Assembly (NCBI GenBank): GCA_022496205.1
Contig: WTXD01000001.1
Span: forward strand, 1,426,001 to 1,490,000
From: Gloeopeniophorella convolvens
Taxonomy: Eukaryota > Basidiomycota > Agaricomycetes > Russulales
DNA: 64,000 nucleotides
Direction: 5' to 3'
The position numbers were made by a program, and so were the translations under genes. Shown here piece by piece: positions 24,097 to 37,395 of this stretch (position 1 is its first letter; the number at the start of each line of letters is the position of its first letter). Below the pieces are notes generated by a model, which was not told the origin of the DNA, ran no database searches, and saw only the letters and a program-made list of their open reading frames with translations.

Positions 24097-25049
24097 ATGG
24101 CGCCTACTAATGCACCCATAAGCATTCCCACTGGCGATGTTTCCATGTCCAATGGCGCCATTGAGGGTCAGGCGTGGGACGGTGGGCGCTCGCCGGGCCG
24201 AGGCGGAGGCGGAGGCGGTGAACCCCCGCGACGTTCGAGTAGGAGTAGGAGCCCCGGACGTGGAAACAGTGATGACCGAAGGTACGTATAAGTGCAGTGT
24301 CTCTACTGTCTCTTCTTCATATTGCAATCAGCCGCGAAGCCGGTCAAAACCCCGGGAACAATCTTCATGTCTCTGGACTGAATTCCCGCGTCGACACGCG
24401 TGACCTCGAGGCTGCCTTCGCAAAGATTGGACGGGCGAGTCGATTTCCCTATTATCTTGGCATTCTGTTCCTGACCGCAGGCGCTTTTTCACAGGTCAAG
24501 AAAGCCTCCGTCATGTATGACCCTCACACCCGCGAGTCTCGTGGATTCGGCTTCGTGACTATGGAGTCGGCCGAAGAGGCTGAGGCCGCCGTAACCGCTC
24601 TCAATGCCACGGAAATGATGGGTAAAACAATCACAGTTGAGAAGGTACGTTGCTCCACGTCGGAATTCAATCTCGACTAAAATAGCATGCACCTCAGGCT
24701 CGCCGCGGGCGCGCCCGCACCCCCACACCGGGTAGGTATTATGGCCCTCCCAAGCGTAACGACCGTGAGCCATGTGTTGCTTTGTTCATTTTTACGATTG
24801 TGATGACACGTTTGTCTACCAGGTGAGCGGTACTATGACCCCCGCCCGTATGATTCTCGTTACGCACGTGACCACGACAACGATGACCGTCGTGGCGGAC
24901 GCGGTGGACGCCACGACGATAGGCCCCCACGCGACTATGACCGAGGCTACCGCGACTACGATCGGGGGCCACGCGACTACGACAGAGGCTTTGGTGGTGG
25001 CCGAGAGCCGCGCGACTACGACCGCCGTCATGATGACAGGCGGTACTAA
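24097..25049 (+). CDS. Transformer-2-like RNA-binding protein (RS-RRM-RDY)
   Basis: A probable splicing regulator in the nucleus. The N-terminus has a glycine run followed by an Arg/Ser stretch (PPRRSSRSRSPGRG). One RRM follows, with RNP2 in NLHVSGL and RNP1 in RGFGFVTM (about 24355-24645). After GKTITVEKARRGRARTPTPG, typical of Tra2 proteins, the tail is rich in Arg, Asp and Tyr, with repeats of the type RDYDRG, ending RRHDDRRY. Four introns fit. The second (24435-24494, 60 bases) must start with GC rather than GT to give the conserved IGR-VKKASVMYDPHTRESRG join. It is divergent from SMC4, with no evidence of functional linkage. Confidence 0.88.
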
Positions 25050-25196
25050 GTTATATGCGGGAACTCCATACTCAGGTAAAATTACACTTTCTTTTCGATT
25101 TTGGTGGCCACAGTACGCCGCTGTCGTAATACATCAATATACATTCTGGCCCATGCTTCTTCCCTTGTTGTATGGAGGCAATACATATGCATCGTT

Positions 25197-26909
25197 CTAT
25201 AGATAGTCATCAGAGCCAGCTTGGGGCTCATCTTGGAATGATTCCACTCTCGCTTTGATCATCTTGGCCAACCCTGTGTCGTAACCCATGCATTGGATGC
25301 CATGAAGGACCATGGTCTAGATCCAACATCAGAATGATGCAAGCATTTTGAATCAAGTTTACAAATACCTCTTCACCATCAGCAAATGCGGCGAGCAGGG
25401 CTTTTGTAGGCAGTATGTCTGCCTCAGGATCGTGATGTAAGGCTTCCCTGATCTCAGTGAGCGTGGGTTCCCGCTTGAGTTTGCTGCGCAATTTGATGCG
25501 CGCGCGAAGAGCACGCGCTGCTCTCGATGCCCTCTGGCGGATCCGAGCAAGCCAACGTTCTTGACACTTTACCATAGCGTGAGTTTGCAAAGTCAAAGGC
25601 TTAGCGCAGCCTGGCACTCACCGCGTCCGGGAGAGCACCCCATTGGATGTGCTGTTGTTCCAGGGGGAGAGCCTGAAGAACCCTGGAATACTTCCCATAA
25701 TATTGGAGTGACGCATTATGCACCCTGCCGCGTGGAGCGACAAGGGCCTGGAAATGATCATGTGGGTAGTCGTCTTCGAACGAGTCCACCGTCGGAGGGC
25801 AGAGGATGAGACCGGGCTCACCGGGACCAGCAGGTCCAAACGGCTGCGCAGTCCCTCCCATGCATAGGAACTCCTTGCGGCGCCTAACCCTGATGCAAAT
25901 CGGCCACTCCATCCCTGTGATTCCGCCGAATACTTGATTGAATTGCACCCAAGTGACCAGGGGTAGTTTTCGAATCCATGTGGCCTCTTCATGTGTGAAC
26001 GCATGTCTAGACAGACTTGAATCGCGGATGAGAGCGAGCCTCGTAAGAACGAAACAGTCCAAGGTGTCAGGATGCGGGACGGTGATGGTGATCGCGTTTT
26101 GGTGATTCTGAGGTTGTGTCGGAATGACCGCGGCTGCGGTGCGAGCCACCTCACGTCGAGGTTGTACGGTACTGCTAGGCCGAGGGTATCGATATTTCAG
26201 ATAATATAGCCGCAATTGAAGTACTATAACGTGGAGTAGCTTACCATGCTTCATTCGCTGTGGTAGCCACATGTGCCCTTTTTGAAGCAGGTTCTTGACC
26301 GTGCGCAGTGTCTGCAGCACGTTTTGATCCGCCCGGGCGGGATGAATGGTGCGTATCGAGAAACCTTACATGACGATCGTGGCCTGATTGTAACCGCCTA
26401 GGATCAGCAATCGTGCGATTCCTTCCCTGCTTAGTCGTGAGCTACCGACCTGGAAAATGAACAAAGAGAGCTCTGACCGATTCATCTGGTGGACGAAAGC
26501 TGGGAACTCGGGCGCCTGATCGAGGACTTGGTGATAAGACGGGGGTCGGCAGAGGCCGGAAAGGTACGGCAGGCTGACGAGGTCTGCTAGACGCGCTGAC
26601 TGAAGAGAGCATCGGACGGGTTAAGCTTGCGACGCTTGAACGCAACCCTATGGACACCTCGGTAGGGCCTGCCGATGGGAATGAGGGTATAGAACTGCAC
26701 ATTGCTGGTCGGGTTGACAGACTCACCGGCGCAGGCGAAGCTTCAGAAAGAGGTACTACTCGAGTGAGCTCTCGTTGCACGCTGCCAACTGGCGAATTTG
26801 CAAATTTCGATGCGAACCTTCGAAGATGCGTACACGCGCACTCCGCAGTAGCAGGTAAGAGGGATTGGGAATGATGTATATGGGAAGTCTGTCGATGAGG
26901 AGCTTTCAA
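25197..26909 (-). CDS. DUF6697-like protein, array copy A
   Basis: A basidiomycete family of unknown function. An exon near 26240-26350 carries a bipartite nuclear-localisation-like stretch (GGSKRAADTAHGQEPASKRA). The conserved domain follows with FGGITGMEWPICIRV, FLCMGGTAQPFGPAGPGEPG, LILCPPTV and NASLQYYGKY (about 25650-26000). Next comes a basic helix ending KREPTLTEIREAL. The ending, GIQCMGYDTGLAKMI, lies in a last exon after the donor following DGEE, with the stop at 25197-25199. The 5' end is not resolved. The frame at 26442-26909 opens with TTG, and the coiled-coil first exon seen in copies B and C is only faintly matched (YVLDIRYHADRSP, near 27055-27115). It could therefore be a gene with a different start or a copy losing its N-terminus. 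Assignment to DUF6697 is from motif memory and is moderate. Confidence 0.6.
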
Positions 26910-27701
26910 CAGGTCTTTAATGCGCCTCTTATGCGGCGACTGGCGCTACGACTTAGAGATTTGTCGATATGAGTCCTTCTCATTATGCAGATTAAGGAAG
27001 AAAGGATTAGCAACGTGGTGTATATGCTGAAGGCAAAGTGGAGCTGTGCTCTTACTGCGAGGCCGTAACTGGGCTTCTGTCTGCATGGTACCGTATATCC
27101 AACACGTAAGCGCTTAAATACCAGGAAGGCCCAGAAAACCTGCTGCGCGTTCCGGGAGCAAGCTGCTGTCTTCGAGAGAGATCTTTGTTTAATGCCGAAC
27201 GCGGCCAACGTACGAAAGGTGGGATGCAGAAGGTTGACATTGGGCCGCAATCAGAGGTTTCCCTGACTGAGTGCGCTTCGTGCGCCTCGAAGCGAGGACC
27301 CTCGAAACAAGAGCGTCAGATCTTGTTGGACAAGCGAACTATGCCCTTGGTCAACCGTAAGTGGGTTGGTTCGACCCCGCACCCACATAAAGTCCACGGG
27401 TCCTAAACGAAGGTATACACCCAATCGGCTTTTCACTGATTTCGAGGAATTCAATCTACTTGAAGGTAGTGGCACGTCCATACCTTGCGGTACATAGCCC
27501 ACATCTGCGATTGATATCACAAAGCTTCACTTGAGCCATAATTACATGAACATTCTAGTCCTGATAGCGCCAAGGTGCCGTATAGCTGTATCAGGGTTCC
27601 CTCGTGAGGATAAGCTTCTTGAAAACTTCGTAGCTCTGAGGAAAATGCTGTTACATCGCGTATACAATTGCTAGAAAGCGAACAAGGCTCTCACTTCACT
27701 T
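26910..27701. other. Spacer between DUF6697-like copies A and B
   Basis: This stretch contains the faint N-terminal remnant of copy A near 27055-27115 and otherwise no recognisable exon. It probably includes promoter sequence for copy A and the 3' end region of copy B. Confidence 0.35.
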
Positions 27702-29393
27702 CTAGATGGGCCTGTATTCGTCAAATTTACTGACAGTGGTTGGAGCAACCCTCTGTTCTATGAACGTCGCCAATCCAGAGTCGTAGCCGATGCATTGTAT
27801 GCCTATGAATGACATTTTCTGAATTGGGTATCGACATCAGAAGAGATCGTAGCAAGGCTTCCAGAGCATACCTCATCGCCACGTTTGAAAGCTGCAGATA
27901 CGCCCTTCCACGTAATGCTCGCTGACGGATCTTCGCGCAGAGATCTCTCAATTTCGGAGAGCGTGGGTTCGCGCTGAAGCCCTTGGCGCAGTCTGATGCG
28001 CGTACGGAGGGCGCACATGCTTCTAGTCGTCAACGTGTGGACTCGTTTCAGCCACATGTCTCTGGCCTACAAAGTGTCAGCCGGCTATGGGCAGATCGGA
28101 CGACCGTGGTATGCTTACAGGCCCCGGAATGTCCGACCATTTAGCTTCAGCCTTTTCTTGAGGGAGCGAAACTGTGGCGTATTTGCCGTGGTATCGAAGC
28201 GATCCTCCGCGCACCCTGCCGCACGTGGAGATGAAGGCATGCAGGCTCTCGTACTGGGGTCGGGACCCATAGGGTCCGACAGTCGGAGGGCAGAGCAAGA
28301 CACCTGCCTCCCCAGGAGCAGCAGGGGAGTAAGGTTGCGCTGTCGGGCCAACGGATATGAGATTAGTGTAACCTTCAACCTTGTCGCAGAGCGGCCACTC
28401 CGCGCCCCAATGTCCTCCAAAGGTCTTCGTAAATGAATTCCAGAGTATAGCGGGCGCCTCATGAGCACGTGCAGCCTCTGAGCCTGTGAAGACGAACGGG
28501 GCGAGGCCGGGGTCCTGGAAGAGAGCAAACACTTTGGTGCGGTCGAGGCCACCGGCGCCGGGGATACCCTCATATGGGACTACCGTTTCTGAATGATGAC
28601 TAGCGCTAGATGCTTCATATCTGCCAGGCCAAAGGTATTTCGTCGATAGAAAGACATAGAGGAGGAACGTTGGCATACGGGGTAGTTGCAGCGTCCCCAT
28701 ACACGTTCGCTCTCTTGCGCGCGCGACCTTCATCACGCGCGGAATCCAAGGAACGCTTTCCGCTTCTAGGCTTCGTGAGCACATGTGCGCACATAGCATG
28801 GCACGGCCCGGACTGGTTAATGTCGACGGCTGACGTCCCTCCACTCTGAGATAGTGCATGTGGGCTTTTTGAATAAGGTGGAGGCATCGATGAGCACTCA
28901 CCCGTCCACCTAGCAACGATGTCGCAGGTCTCGGATCTCTGGGGTCGCCGTAGTTGGTACCTGCCACCGTCTGGGTCGGAGCAGGGGTCTCAACCCGAGT
29001 TCCGATGGTCGACGGCAGGCCTGACATTGACTGCGCGCAGTCGGCTCGAGAAGCAGGGCAAAGACGTTGCTCTGAACGCTTGTGCCCGCCTGCCAGGCCT
29101 GCGGCATGTTGCACCGGCAACTGGGCCGGTGATTGAGGGAACTGTGACATGATAATGAAGTCAGCGTAGAACGAGCAACAGCTGATCACAGTTACAGATG
29201 TAGGATTGGACTCGAGGGAATTTTCAAGTCCCTGCTGGCCACAACTACAATGAGCAGGTTGCCTCAGCAGTTCTTCCCGATAGCCCTCAGACCGCTGCGC
29301 CTCATGGCGTAAGTCTATCTCTAGAATTTGGCACAACTTCTTGTACTGAGAGAGCTCCTGCAATGCTCGGTTTAGTTCGGATCCCTCAGGCAT
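27702..29393 (-). CDS. DUF6697-like protein, array copy B
   Basis: Middle copy of the array. It starts with a short coiled coil (MPEGSELNRALQELSQYKKL, then ILEIDLRHEAQRSEGYREEL), followed by a Pro/Thr-rich linker. A basic nuclear-signal-like stretch (RSGKRSLDSARDEGRARKRA, near 28700-28760) comes next. The domain has FGGHWGAEWPLCDKV, TAQPYSPAAPGEAG, VLLCPPTVGPYG and GGSLRYHGKYATV. The helical part REPTLSEIERSLREDPSA leads to the last exon with GIQCIGYDSGLATFI and a stop at 27702-27704. An unspliced frame runs through much of the gene (28077-29591), but homology with copies A and C shows that introns interrupt it. Function is unknown; the basic stretch suggests a nuclear protein. Confidence 0.66.
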
Positions 29394-30085
29394 CGCTGCA
29401 CGAGTGATAGTGGAGGAAAGGAGGGACTGCGCTGACCGGATGCTTTGCATGGGTCTTATAGCCTGAGACAGCGCCTTTCTCTTCGGATATCTTTTCGTAC
29501 TCGGAGCTGATCCTGCGACGAGGTTGGAGTCAGTGTGGATACGAGGAGAAAGTTTGGTGCTAGCGTTCAGCGCTGTGCTGTCTCTGAACACAGCTTCACG
29601 TAAAATATGTTCATAAATGCATGACGACTGGACTGCGGAACGCCAAAAGAGGAGTGAAATATATACCGCTGCACCAAAAACACGAGCCGGTAGACATCAT
29701 GATATCCACAAGGATCTGCGTGCAGGCTGGTGAGGGAGCGCCAGCGAACGCGAGGGACACGGTATCCACGGAGTCCTGTTTTGCATGACTCCTTTGGCCC
29801 GATCAGGAGCCTGAGCCATGATCTGCTAAGACCTAGGATGTGTTGCCGCCGTATTCTCTACAAGCGAGAGCACCTGCGGAGCGCCGGGCGTCATTGCCTC
29901 ACTGTGACCAGCACGATGAGAGCGGAGGACAACAAGTTGGGAGGAGGATGGGACGAAAGCGAATAGGATCTCTTGCAGGTAACTGTATAGTATAACGAAT
30001 ACACGTCGCTGGAAGTCTCACCAGTGTGGATGAGAATAACCAAGGCTAATCAAGATATTGGCTGGTCCATTGCCCTGTCTCCAGC
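29394..30085. other. Spacer between DUF6697-like copies B and C
   Basis: No recognisable exon. It presumably holds the promoter of copy B and the 3' end of copy C. Confidence 0.35.
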
Positions 30086-31822
30086 CTATGTGTCCCGGGT
30101 GGGATTCCAGCCACCTTCGGCGGCGGCTACTTCCATTTCGACGTTTGTTGCCAATCCGGAATCGAAACCGACGCATTTGATAGCTTCAAACCTCATCACC
30201 TAAACCTAGATTGAGCCTGACCAAATGCAACAACATACAAGGCCGAGACATACCTCTTCGCCATCCTCGAACGCAGCAGAAATGTCTTTCCAGGTCAAAT
30301 CGGCACTCGGGTCGTCTCTCAACGACTGTTTGATCTCCGCAAGCGTAGGTTGACGCCGTAGAGCTCGGCGTAGCTTGATCCGGGTGCGGAGGGCGCTCCC
30401 AGACGCCCTAGTCATCATCCGATTCAGCCAGCTATGTCGGCACTGCGCGAGTTCAGACGTCCACACCAAGAGGATAGAGAGATGAGATACACTCACGTGG
30501 GGCGGAAGGGTATTCCACCGCACTTCGAGGATCCTGGGAAGTGAAGCTTTGCAGTACTTGCCACAGTATCGAAGGGATGCGCTACGGACTGGCCCTTGCG
30601 GGCAGACGAATGTGTGAAACCGATCTGGCTCTGAATTGTTGTCGCACAACTCTGGCACAACAGGAGGGCAGAGGATGAGTCCCGACCTCCCTGGCGCAGC
30701 TGGTGCATATGGTTGGGCAGTCCGGCCTACGCATAAGAAATTGTCGTAGTGCTTGACCCTTTTGCATATTGGCCATTCTGCCCCTGTCAGACCACCAAAA
30801 TGTTTGTTGAATAGTAACCACGGTATCGCAGGAGTCTCGGTAGCTCGTTCTCTTTCGAATGGTGAGAGCTCAAATGACTCGAGACGACTGTCCTGGAGAA
30901 TCGTGTCCGGCGTGGCGAAAGCATCACTGATCCGTCCACCGTCAACATTATCTGCTTGCGGAGGTGATCTGTTTGAGGCGACTGTGCCCGAGTTGCTCGA
31001 GAGATTTCTGGCTGCTACCTGAGATCTTTTCCCTCCGCTACTAGGTCTAGAATAAAGGGCCATCAGCGCCACACCCAATAACAACAAAACAAAAGACCTG
31101 CGATGTTGAAGCGACGATGACTATATGTGCCCTCTTTCTTCGCGGACCATCGTCCTGGCCCTCAAACGAACGGCGCTTTCCACTCCTGGATTTCTTGAGC
31201 GCAGGCTGCGTGCGTGCCTCACGAGCACCGATCGGCGTGTGCTCTTCCTGTGTTAAAGAGGGTTATACACCGAGAAAGACATGAGGTGGAATCACGCACG
31301 ACTTCTTCGTGGGACCAGGCATTGGGCACTACATTTTCGAGCGTACTAGCGCCACCCCTGTCAGCATCCGACCGCGTCGAGGAGATTGTCCGGGTTGAAG
31401 TTGATGTTGGGGTTAGAATTATAGGAGCAACATCGGGCGTCGGCTGCGGCCATTCGGAGTCCGTCGGAGGAGTTGGCGGGCCGTTGCTTAGCGCCGAACG
31501 GCGAGTCACGGCATTTTCCGGAGTCGCTGGCGGCCTCAGCTCACTTTGCAGCTGCAACGATCGCCGCGACACCAACTGATAACGATGTTCAGCATCAAAC
31601 ATCAACACATGATCAGAGGGGAGGATTAAGTACCCCAAGCACGGCCGTGATGTCAATGCCTCGCGTTGGCTCGCGCAGCCTACAAGTGCACTTCAGCAAT
31701 TCCGCTCGGTAATCTTCAGACCGTGATATCTCGTGGCGCAACTCGATCTCCAGGACATCACAAATTGACTTGTAGCGTTCGAGCTCTCGTAGAGCATTGT
31801 CTAGCTCTTGACTTGTCTGCAT
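30086..31822 (-). CDS. DUF6697-like protein, array copy C
   Basis: Upstream-most copy in transcription order. The first exon gives a coiled coil (MQTSQELDNALRELERYKSI, then LEIELRHEISRSEDYRAELL) that aligns residue for residue with that of copy B. A Pro/Thr/Ser linker follows, then a basic stretch (KKSRSGKRRSFEGQDDGPRR), then the domain: FGGLTGAEWPICKRV, FLCVGRTAQPYAPAAPGRSG, LILCPPVV, SASLRYCGKY. The helix RRQPTLAEIKQSLRDDPSAD precedes the DGEE exon end, and the final exon reads VMRFEAIKCVGFDSGLATNV up to a stop at 30086-30088. The frame is open with GT-AG introns of about 50-60 bases, so this is the best-preserved member. Sequence divergence among A, B and C points to old duplications. Confidence 0.68.
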
Positions 31823-32077
31823 GGCTATGTGAGAACCTAAGTGCGGGAAAAATGATAGCAGGGAGAGCAAGAGCTGCGTAAATGGGGACCTCATATCGAG
31901 GCCGTACTTATGGCCGAATGACCACAGCTATTTCCAAATATCTCGAGATAACATGCCCCGGGTTTACACGCCGGAAGCTGTCTGACAGTGAGATCGGTGA
32001 TAGATAAATACCAATAATTTACAATAGTGAAATCCAGTATTGATCCAGCAATAGTAGTTTTACTGAGACGTAGGAGG

Positions 32078-33124
32078 TCATGATCGTATAACAACTCGAC
32101 GGCGGGAAGTCACAGATGGCGTAGGTATCATAGGTACGCGTGCAGGTGCACTTAGGATCCGGCGCGCCCGACGGAAGAGCGTGCGGATACGCGAGGGTCC
32201 ACAAACTGCCTTGAGAGGCGGGCGAAAGCCGCGGGCCATAATGGAAATCGCGTCTACCATCTCCTGGTCGACACATGAACCGTCTACCTCTCCAAAGGGT
32301 ATCTTGAGCTTGAAGAATATGGAGCGCACTGCCTCGTTGCATGCCGCAGGGTATGGTCGCGGTGCGCGAAGTGTCGAATGTGTGCCGCGGTCGGCGTGCT
32401 CGTACCAGATCCGACACGCGAGTAGTTGTAACTCGCATGTGCCGCACCTCGACGTCGGGATAAGCGAATGTATGCAGCGCCTTGGGAAGTAGGGAACGCG
32501 GTCCGTGAGTGGTGCAGCGTCCGCAGCGGCAAGGTATTCTTCCCGGGTGCAGGGTGGTGGAAGAGGGGCGACGACCGGTGAGTGTGGCTCGATAGGAGAT
32601 GGTATGACAAGAGTGAACGAAGGGAGGTCACTTGTCTCTGTCGGTTCAAGAGTCGGTATGTGCTGAGGGATGATAAGGCGCAAGCTTGGTGTGCAATCGA
32701 TTTGCTTGAATTCCTCTGGCAACACAGACTCCCCTGACGCTTTGCGAAGGGCGGAGAAGACCACCCCTGACTCCCTGTCTACAAACCGCTTGAGAACTTT
32801 ATCGTCCCCAGCAGCGACAGGAGGGTTGCGTTCGGGACTGCTATCGACCTGCGCTCGAAAAGATCCCGCTGGAGGCTAAAGTTCAATTGATGAGCACGCT
32901 AGCAAAAGGTTGTATATTGTGAAACTTACATCGTATTCAAGAGACGCCGTAGAACCGAAGGTAGTAGGGTTCGTGGAGATGCGGTTGAGTGCCGCCACCT
33001 GACAGTCCACTTGTGAATACGACGCTCGCATGTCCAAAATGTGGGCACTTACGATACGGGGGAAGGGAAGGCCAGAAACAACGCCAGGTTGAATTGGGTG
33101 TACGTTGGGAGATATAGTGTTCAT
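32078..33124 (-). CDS. Undescribed C-x-H...C-x-x-C protein, first copy
   Basis: Not a family I can name. Exon 1 starts MNTISPNVHPIQPGVVSGLP. A second small exon has VAALNRISTNPTTFGSTASL. The large third exon (from about 32878) contains FVDRESGVVFSALRKASGES, LPSFTLVIPSPIEPHSP and EEYLAAADAAPLTDRVPYFP. The core RRCIHSLIPTSRCGTCELQL is followed by LACRIWYEHAD, then a basic tail. Cys, His and two further Cys in this core (C-x-H-x7-C-x2-C) could bind a metal; that is inference. The same order of motifs recurs in the gene at 36239-37276. It lies just beyond the DUF6697-like array on the same strand, and no direct functional clue exists. Confidence 0.6.
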
Positions 33125-33514
33125 GATGATATGTGTTCAAGAATGATTGAATACTTTGAAGACGCATGCAGCCTATATATGCCTTCGATATCAGGGGTTA
33201 GTTGACCTCAAGACGAATTCCAAGTTTCACTGCCTCGCACCACGTGACCACGCACCACTATCGACTTACCCGAGTAGCCTCGGAGCTGCATTGCTAGAGA
33301 ACGGAAGACGGAGAGCAGTTAGGCTGTCCATGGCTGTGCAAGTCGGTGCGTTAGCGCGGAGACAGCACAGGACGGCAACGGCGCAATGATGCACATAAGT
33401 CACGAGCAATTGCAAGTTGCACGATTGACAAACGGGTATATAACTTCCGAGACAGAATAAGAATAACTAACTTGGGGAGCATGGCGTCTGCAGAACTGTA
33501 AATCGTGTGTTATC

Positions 33515-35191
<1,677 letters not shown>

Positions 35192-35246
35192 GTTGCAGGA
35201 GATAAAAGTCGCTGGTGATGAAGCGGCACAGCGCGGTTGGATGCCA

Positions 35247-35253
35247 TCTTATA
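35247..35253 (-). promoter_or_regulatory. TATA-box candidate of GH5_9 copy 1
   Basis: The minus strand reads TATAAGA about 56-62 bases before the ATG at 35191. The distance fits a core promoter. Confidence 0.45.
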
Positions 35254-36238
35254 CTGGTGCGCGAGCTATCCAAACAGTTGTGATCCAGCGGCGGGCGCAG
35301 CTTAGTGCTGCCGCCATGTTGAGCGAGCGATGGAAGCACGACCCGCGAGAAGCGCTGGCACGTGCCGCACCCCGCGAGCTCACACGTCCCATGTCCTTTG
35401 CCTCAACTGCACCTCTTGGCCTCCGCGCGCCCCCGCCTCCGCTGCGCACGCCCGTATCGGTGGGCTCTCGTACATTCCTAGTCCTCCTTGCTGTTTTAGT
35501 ACTTCTTCAAGGCACCGCCACGTCGAACGCGGGTCATGCAACGGCCCCCCGCGCGTCGTGCGCACCCGCTTTCATGCCGCAACGCGTGCTACGCGGCAGA
35601 AATTCATTCCCGAGAAAGCCGCGTCCGCTCTATGAGCGCACGAAGTTGCGCAGAGTGGCGTTTTCTGGGGGAGCTGCTGGCATGTCGGCCCTCTATCAAG
35701 CGCAAGTGCCTCGTAAAGCGCGCAGTGACGTGCTGTCAACTTGGGCGGATGAACAGAGAAGATACGTGGACTGCCGAAATTGTCACGTTCAACCCCGCGT
35801 TGTTGAGCAGAGCTGCATCAGAGCCCGCTCCATGCACTTTATGCACGGTCACGAGTTCTTCCGTCTGTCGGTTGCCAGCAACGATCCGTGTGTGCTACGA
35901 AAGCCCAAAATGGTAGTTAATGAGGCAGCTCCCCAGAATGACCATTGGAACAAGTACTGACCCTCGCGCGCTCCGACGCTGGGTCACGGACTTCTGCATT
36001 GTACTTCGCAGCGTTCAATGTAACGTCACCCGACAGGTCACCGCTGTCATGCCGCTTATCTTGGTGCGCACATGTCGAGTGTATATCCCACAGAAATAGC
36101 AAGTTGCATTGGCATAGAGAAACTTCCACGCTCAGGACAGACCCGGTGGGCGCCGATAGGATCAAGTTTCAAAAACAAGTGCCAGGAATGGGCGATCGAG
36201 AGAACCTCAGCGCGATAACACCATAACTCCGAGAAGCC
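35254..36238. other. Intergenic region
   Basis: Open frames at 34902-35960 and 35536-35916 (+) are GC-driven and show no conserved motif; the first overlaps the antisense of the glucanase gene. No gene is supported. Confidence 0.4.
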
Positions 36239-37276
36239 CTACACACGTTGAACCTTGGGACGCATGGTACTAAGAGATAGCTTCGTCCAAGGAGAAGCAG
36301 GAGTACTGAAACCCCTGCGGACCTTGCTGAGGATAACTTTGGATCGCTGAGTGATTCTCTTGAGTCCAGCTGAGCTAGCAGCAGGCGGAACCTCGATGGC
36401 CAGAGAGCCGGGGTCATCGATATCTTCATCTTCGTCGTCCTCATTGCCCTCTTCGGTTAACCCCAGGCCAATGCTCGCGCGGCGTGACGTGACCGGGCCC
36501 AGCGCCGCAAGCACCGCGCGCGTGTGCACGGTGCTCTCTGCGGGGCGCACGGGGGGCTCGCGCAGCGCAGCGCGCGCACCGCCGTCAGCTTTTTGAAACC
36601 ACACCCGGCACGCGAGCATCTGCATCTCGCATGGGCGACACAATCTACCTCCGGGTGGGTGGCTGCAGCGAGGCAGCGTGGGGACCTGTTCTCCTGGAGC
36701 AGCTGACTCGGCGGCGCGGAGGAATTTCTCTGGTGTGAAGTCCGCTTCAGACGAGAAGATAGGGGACTGGGGCGGTGCGGGAGACGGCAGCGTGAGCATG
36801 AAGGAAGGTAGGGATTCGACGTGTGCATCCATGTCGGTAGTTGCAGAGGGTGGCGGGCTGCCGATATGGAGAGACAGGGATGACTGGAGGCTGGTGCGCT
36901 CGACCGCAAATTCCTCCGCGGAGACGTATGCACCAGACGCGCGTTGAACACGAGAGAAAACCGTGCCAGAGCACTCGTCGACGAAGTGGATCGCACTATC
37001 ATCTTCCAAAGATGAATCTTCTAGGCTGTCGGAACTGCTACTGAAGGAAAGGGCAGCTAAGGCCGGATCTGGAGAGTCCGCCTGTTCCAGTATAGGGCTT
37101 AGCGGCTTGTTATGCCTTGATTGGTGAGGCTCTGGAAAAGTGGGAGCTTCCGCAGGAGTATGAGGTTCTGGCAGCTGGGGTACAGAGACGGATGGAAGGG
37201 TGTTTTTTCCGTAAATAAGAGGGCGGACAGTCTGCTTGGTTCGCCTCAGAGTGTAGGTTCTGCCTCCCGCGTGCAT
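36239..37276 (-). CDS. Undescribed C-x-H...C-x-x-C protein, second copy
   Basis: Paralogue of the gene at 32078-33124. From the ATG at 37276 it reads MHAGGRTYTLRRTKQTVRPL in one long exon of about 345 codons. The order of motifs matches the other copy: FVDECSGTVFSRVQRASGAY, LPSFMLTLPSPAPPQSP, EKFLRAAESAAPGEQVPTLP, then PRCSHPPGGRLCRPCEMQML, ACRVWFQKADGG. Here the motif spacing is C-x-H-x6-C-x2-C. The C-terminal third has an acidic run (EEGNEDDEDEDIDD) and ends in a basic Ser-rich tail. The frame upstream of 37276 opens only with TTG, so I use the ATG; a further 5' exon is possible. Function is unknown. Confidence 0.6.
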   Translation of the reverse strand: MHAGGRTYTLRRTKQTVRPLIYGKNTLPSVSVPQLPEPHTPAEAPTFPEPHQSRHNKPLSPILEQADSPDPALAALSFSSSSDSLEDSSLEDDSAIHFVDECSGTVFSRVQRASGAYVSAEEFAVERTSLQSSLSLHIGSPPPSATTDMDAHVESLPSFMLTLPSPAPPQSPIFSSEADFTPEKFLRAAESAAPGEQVPTLPRCSHPPGGRLCRPCEMQMLACRVWFQKADGGARAALREPPVRPAESTVHTRAVLAALGPVTSRRASIGLGLTEEGNEDDEDEDIDDPGSLAIEVPPAASSAGLKRITQRSKVILSKVRRGFSTPASPWTKLSLSTMRPKVQRV

Positions 37277-37395
37277 TATGTCTGCGTCTCCCCGTGCATG
37301 CTGTATGGGCAATCAGGTCAACTCCGAAGCCCATATATGCGCTGGAAAACGACGTACGTGACTGTGAGCCTCAGATAGCTGTTCAAGCGAACAAG

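Noticed and set aside
24816..25031. Minus-strand frame rich in Val/Ala/Thr opposite the transformer-2-like tail
   Set aside because: It is the antisense of a repetitive RDY-coding sequence, which naturally reads as Val/Ala/Ile-rich; it is not a gene.
27366..27390. GGTTCGACCCC, resembling a tRNA B box
   Set aside because: The flanking bases do not form a T-arm or acceptor stem, and no A box or clover-leaf is present upstream.
28077..29591. A single 504-codon exon for DUF6697-like copy B
   Set aside because: Alignment with copies A and C shows that stretches between the conserved blocks are introns. The uninterrupted frame is chance, and the frame start is not an ATG.
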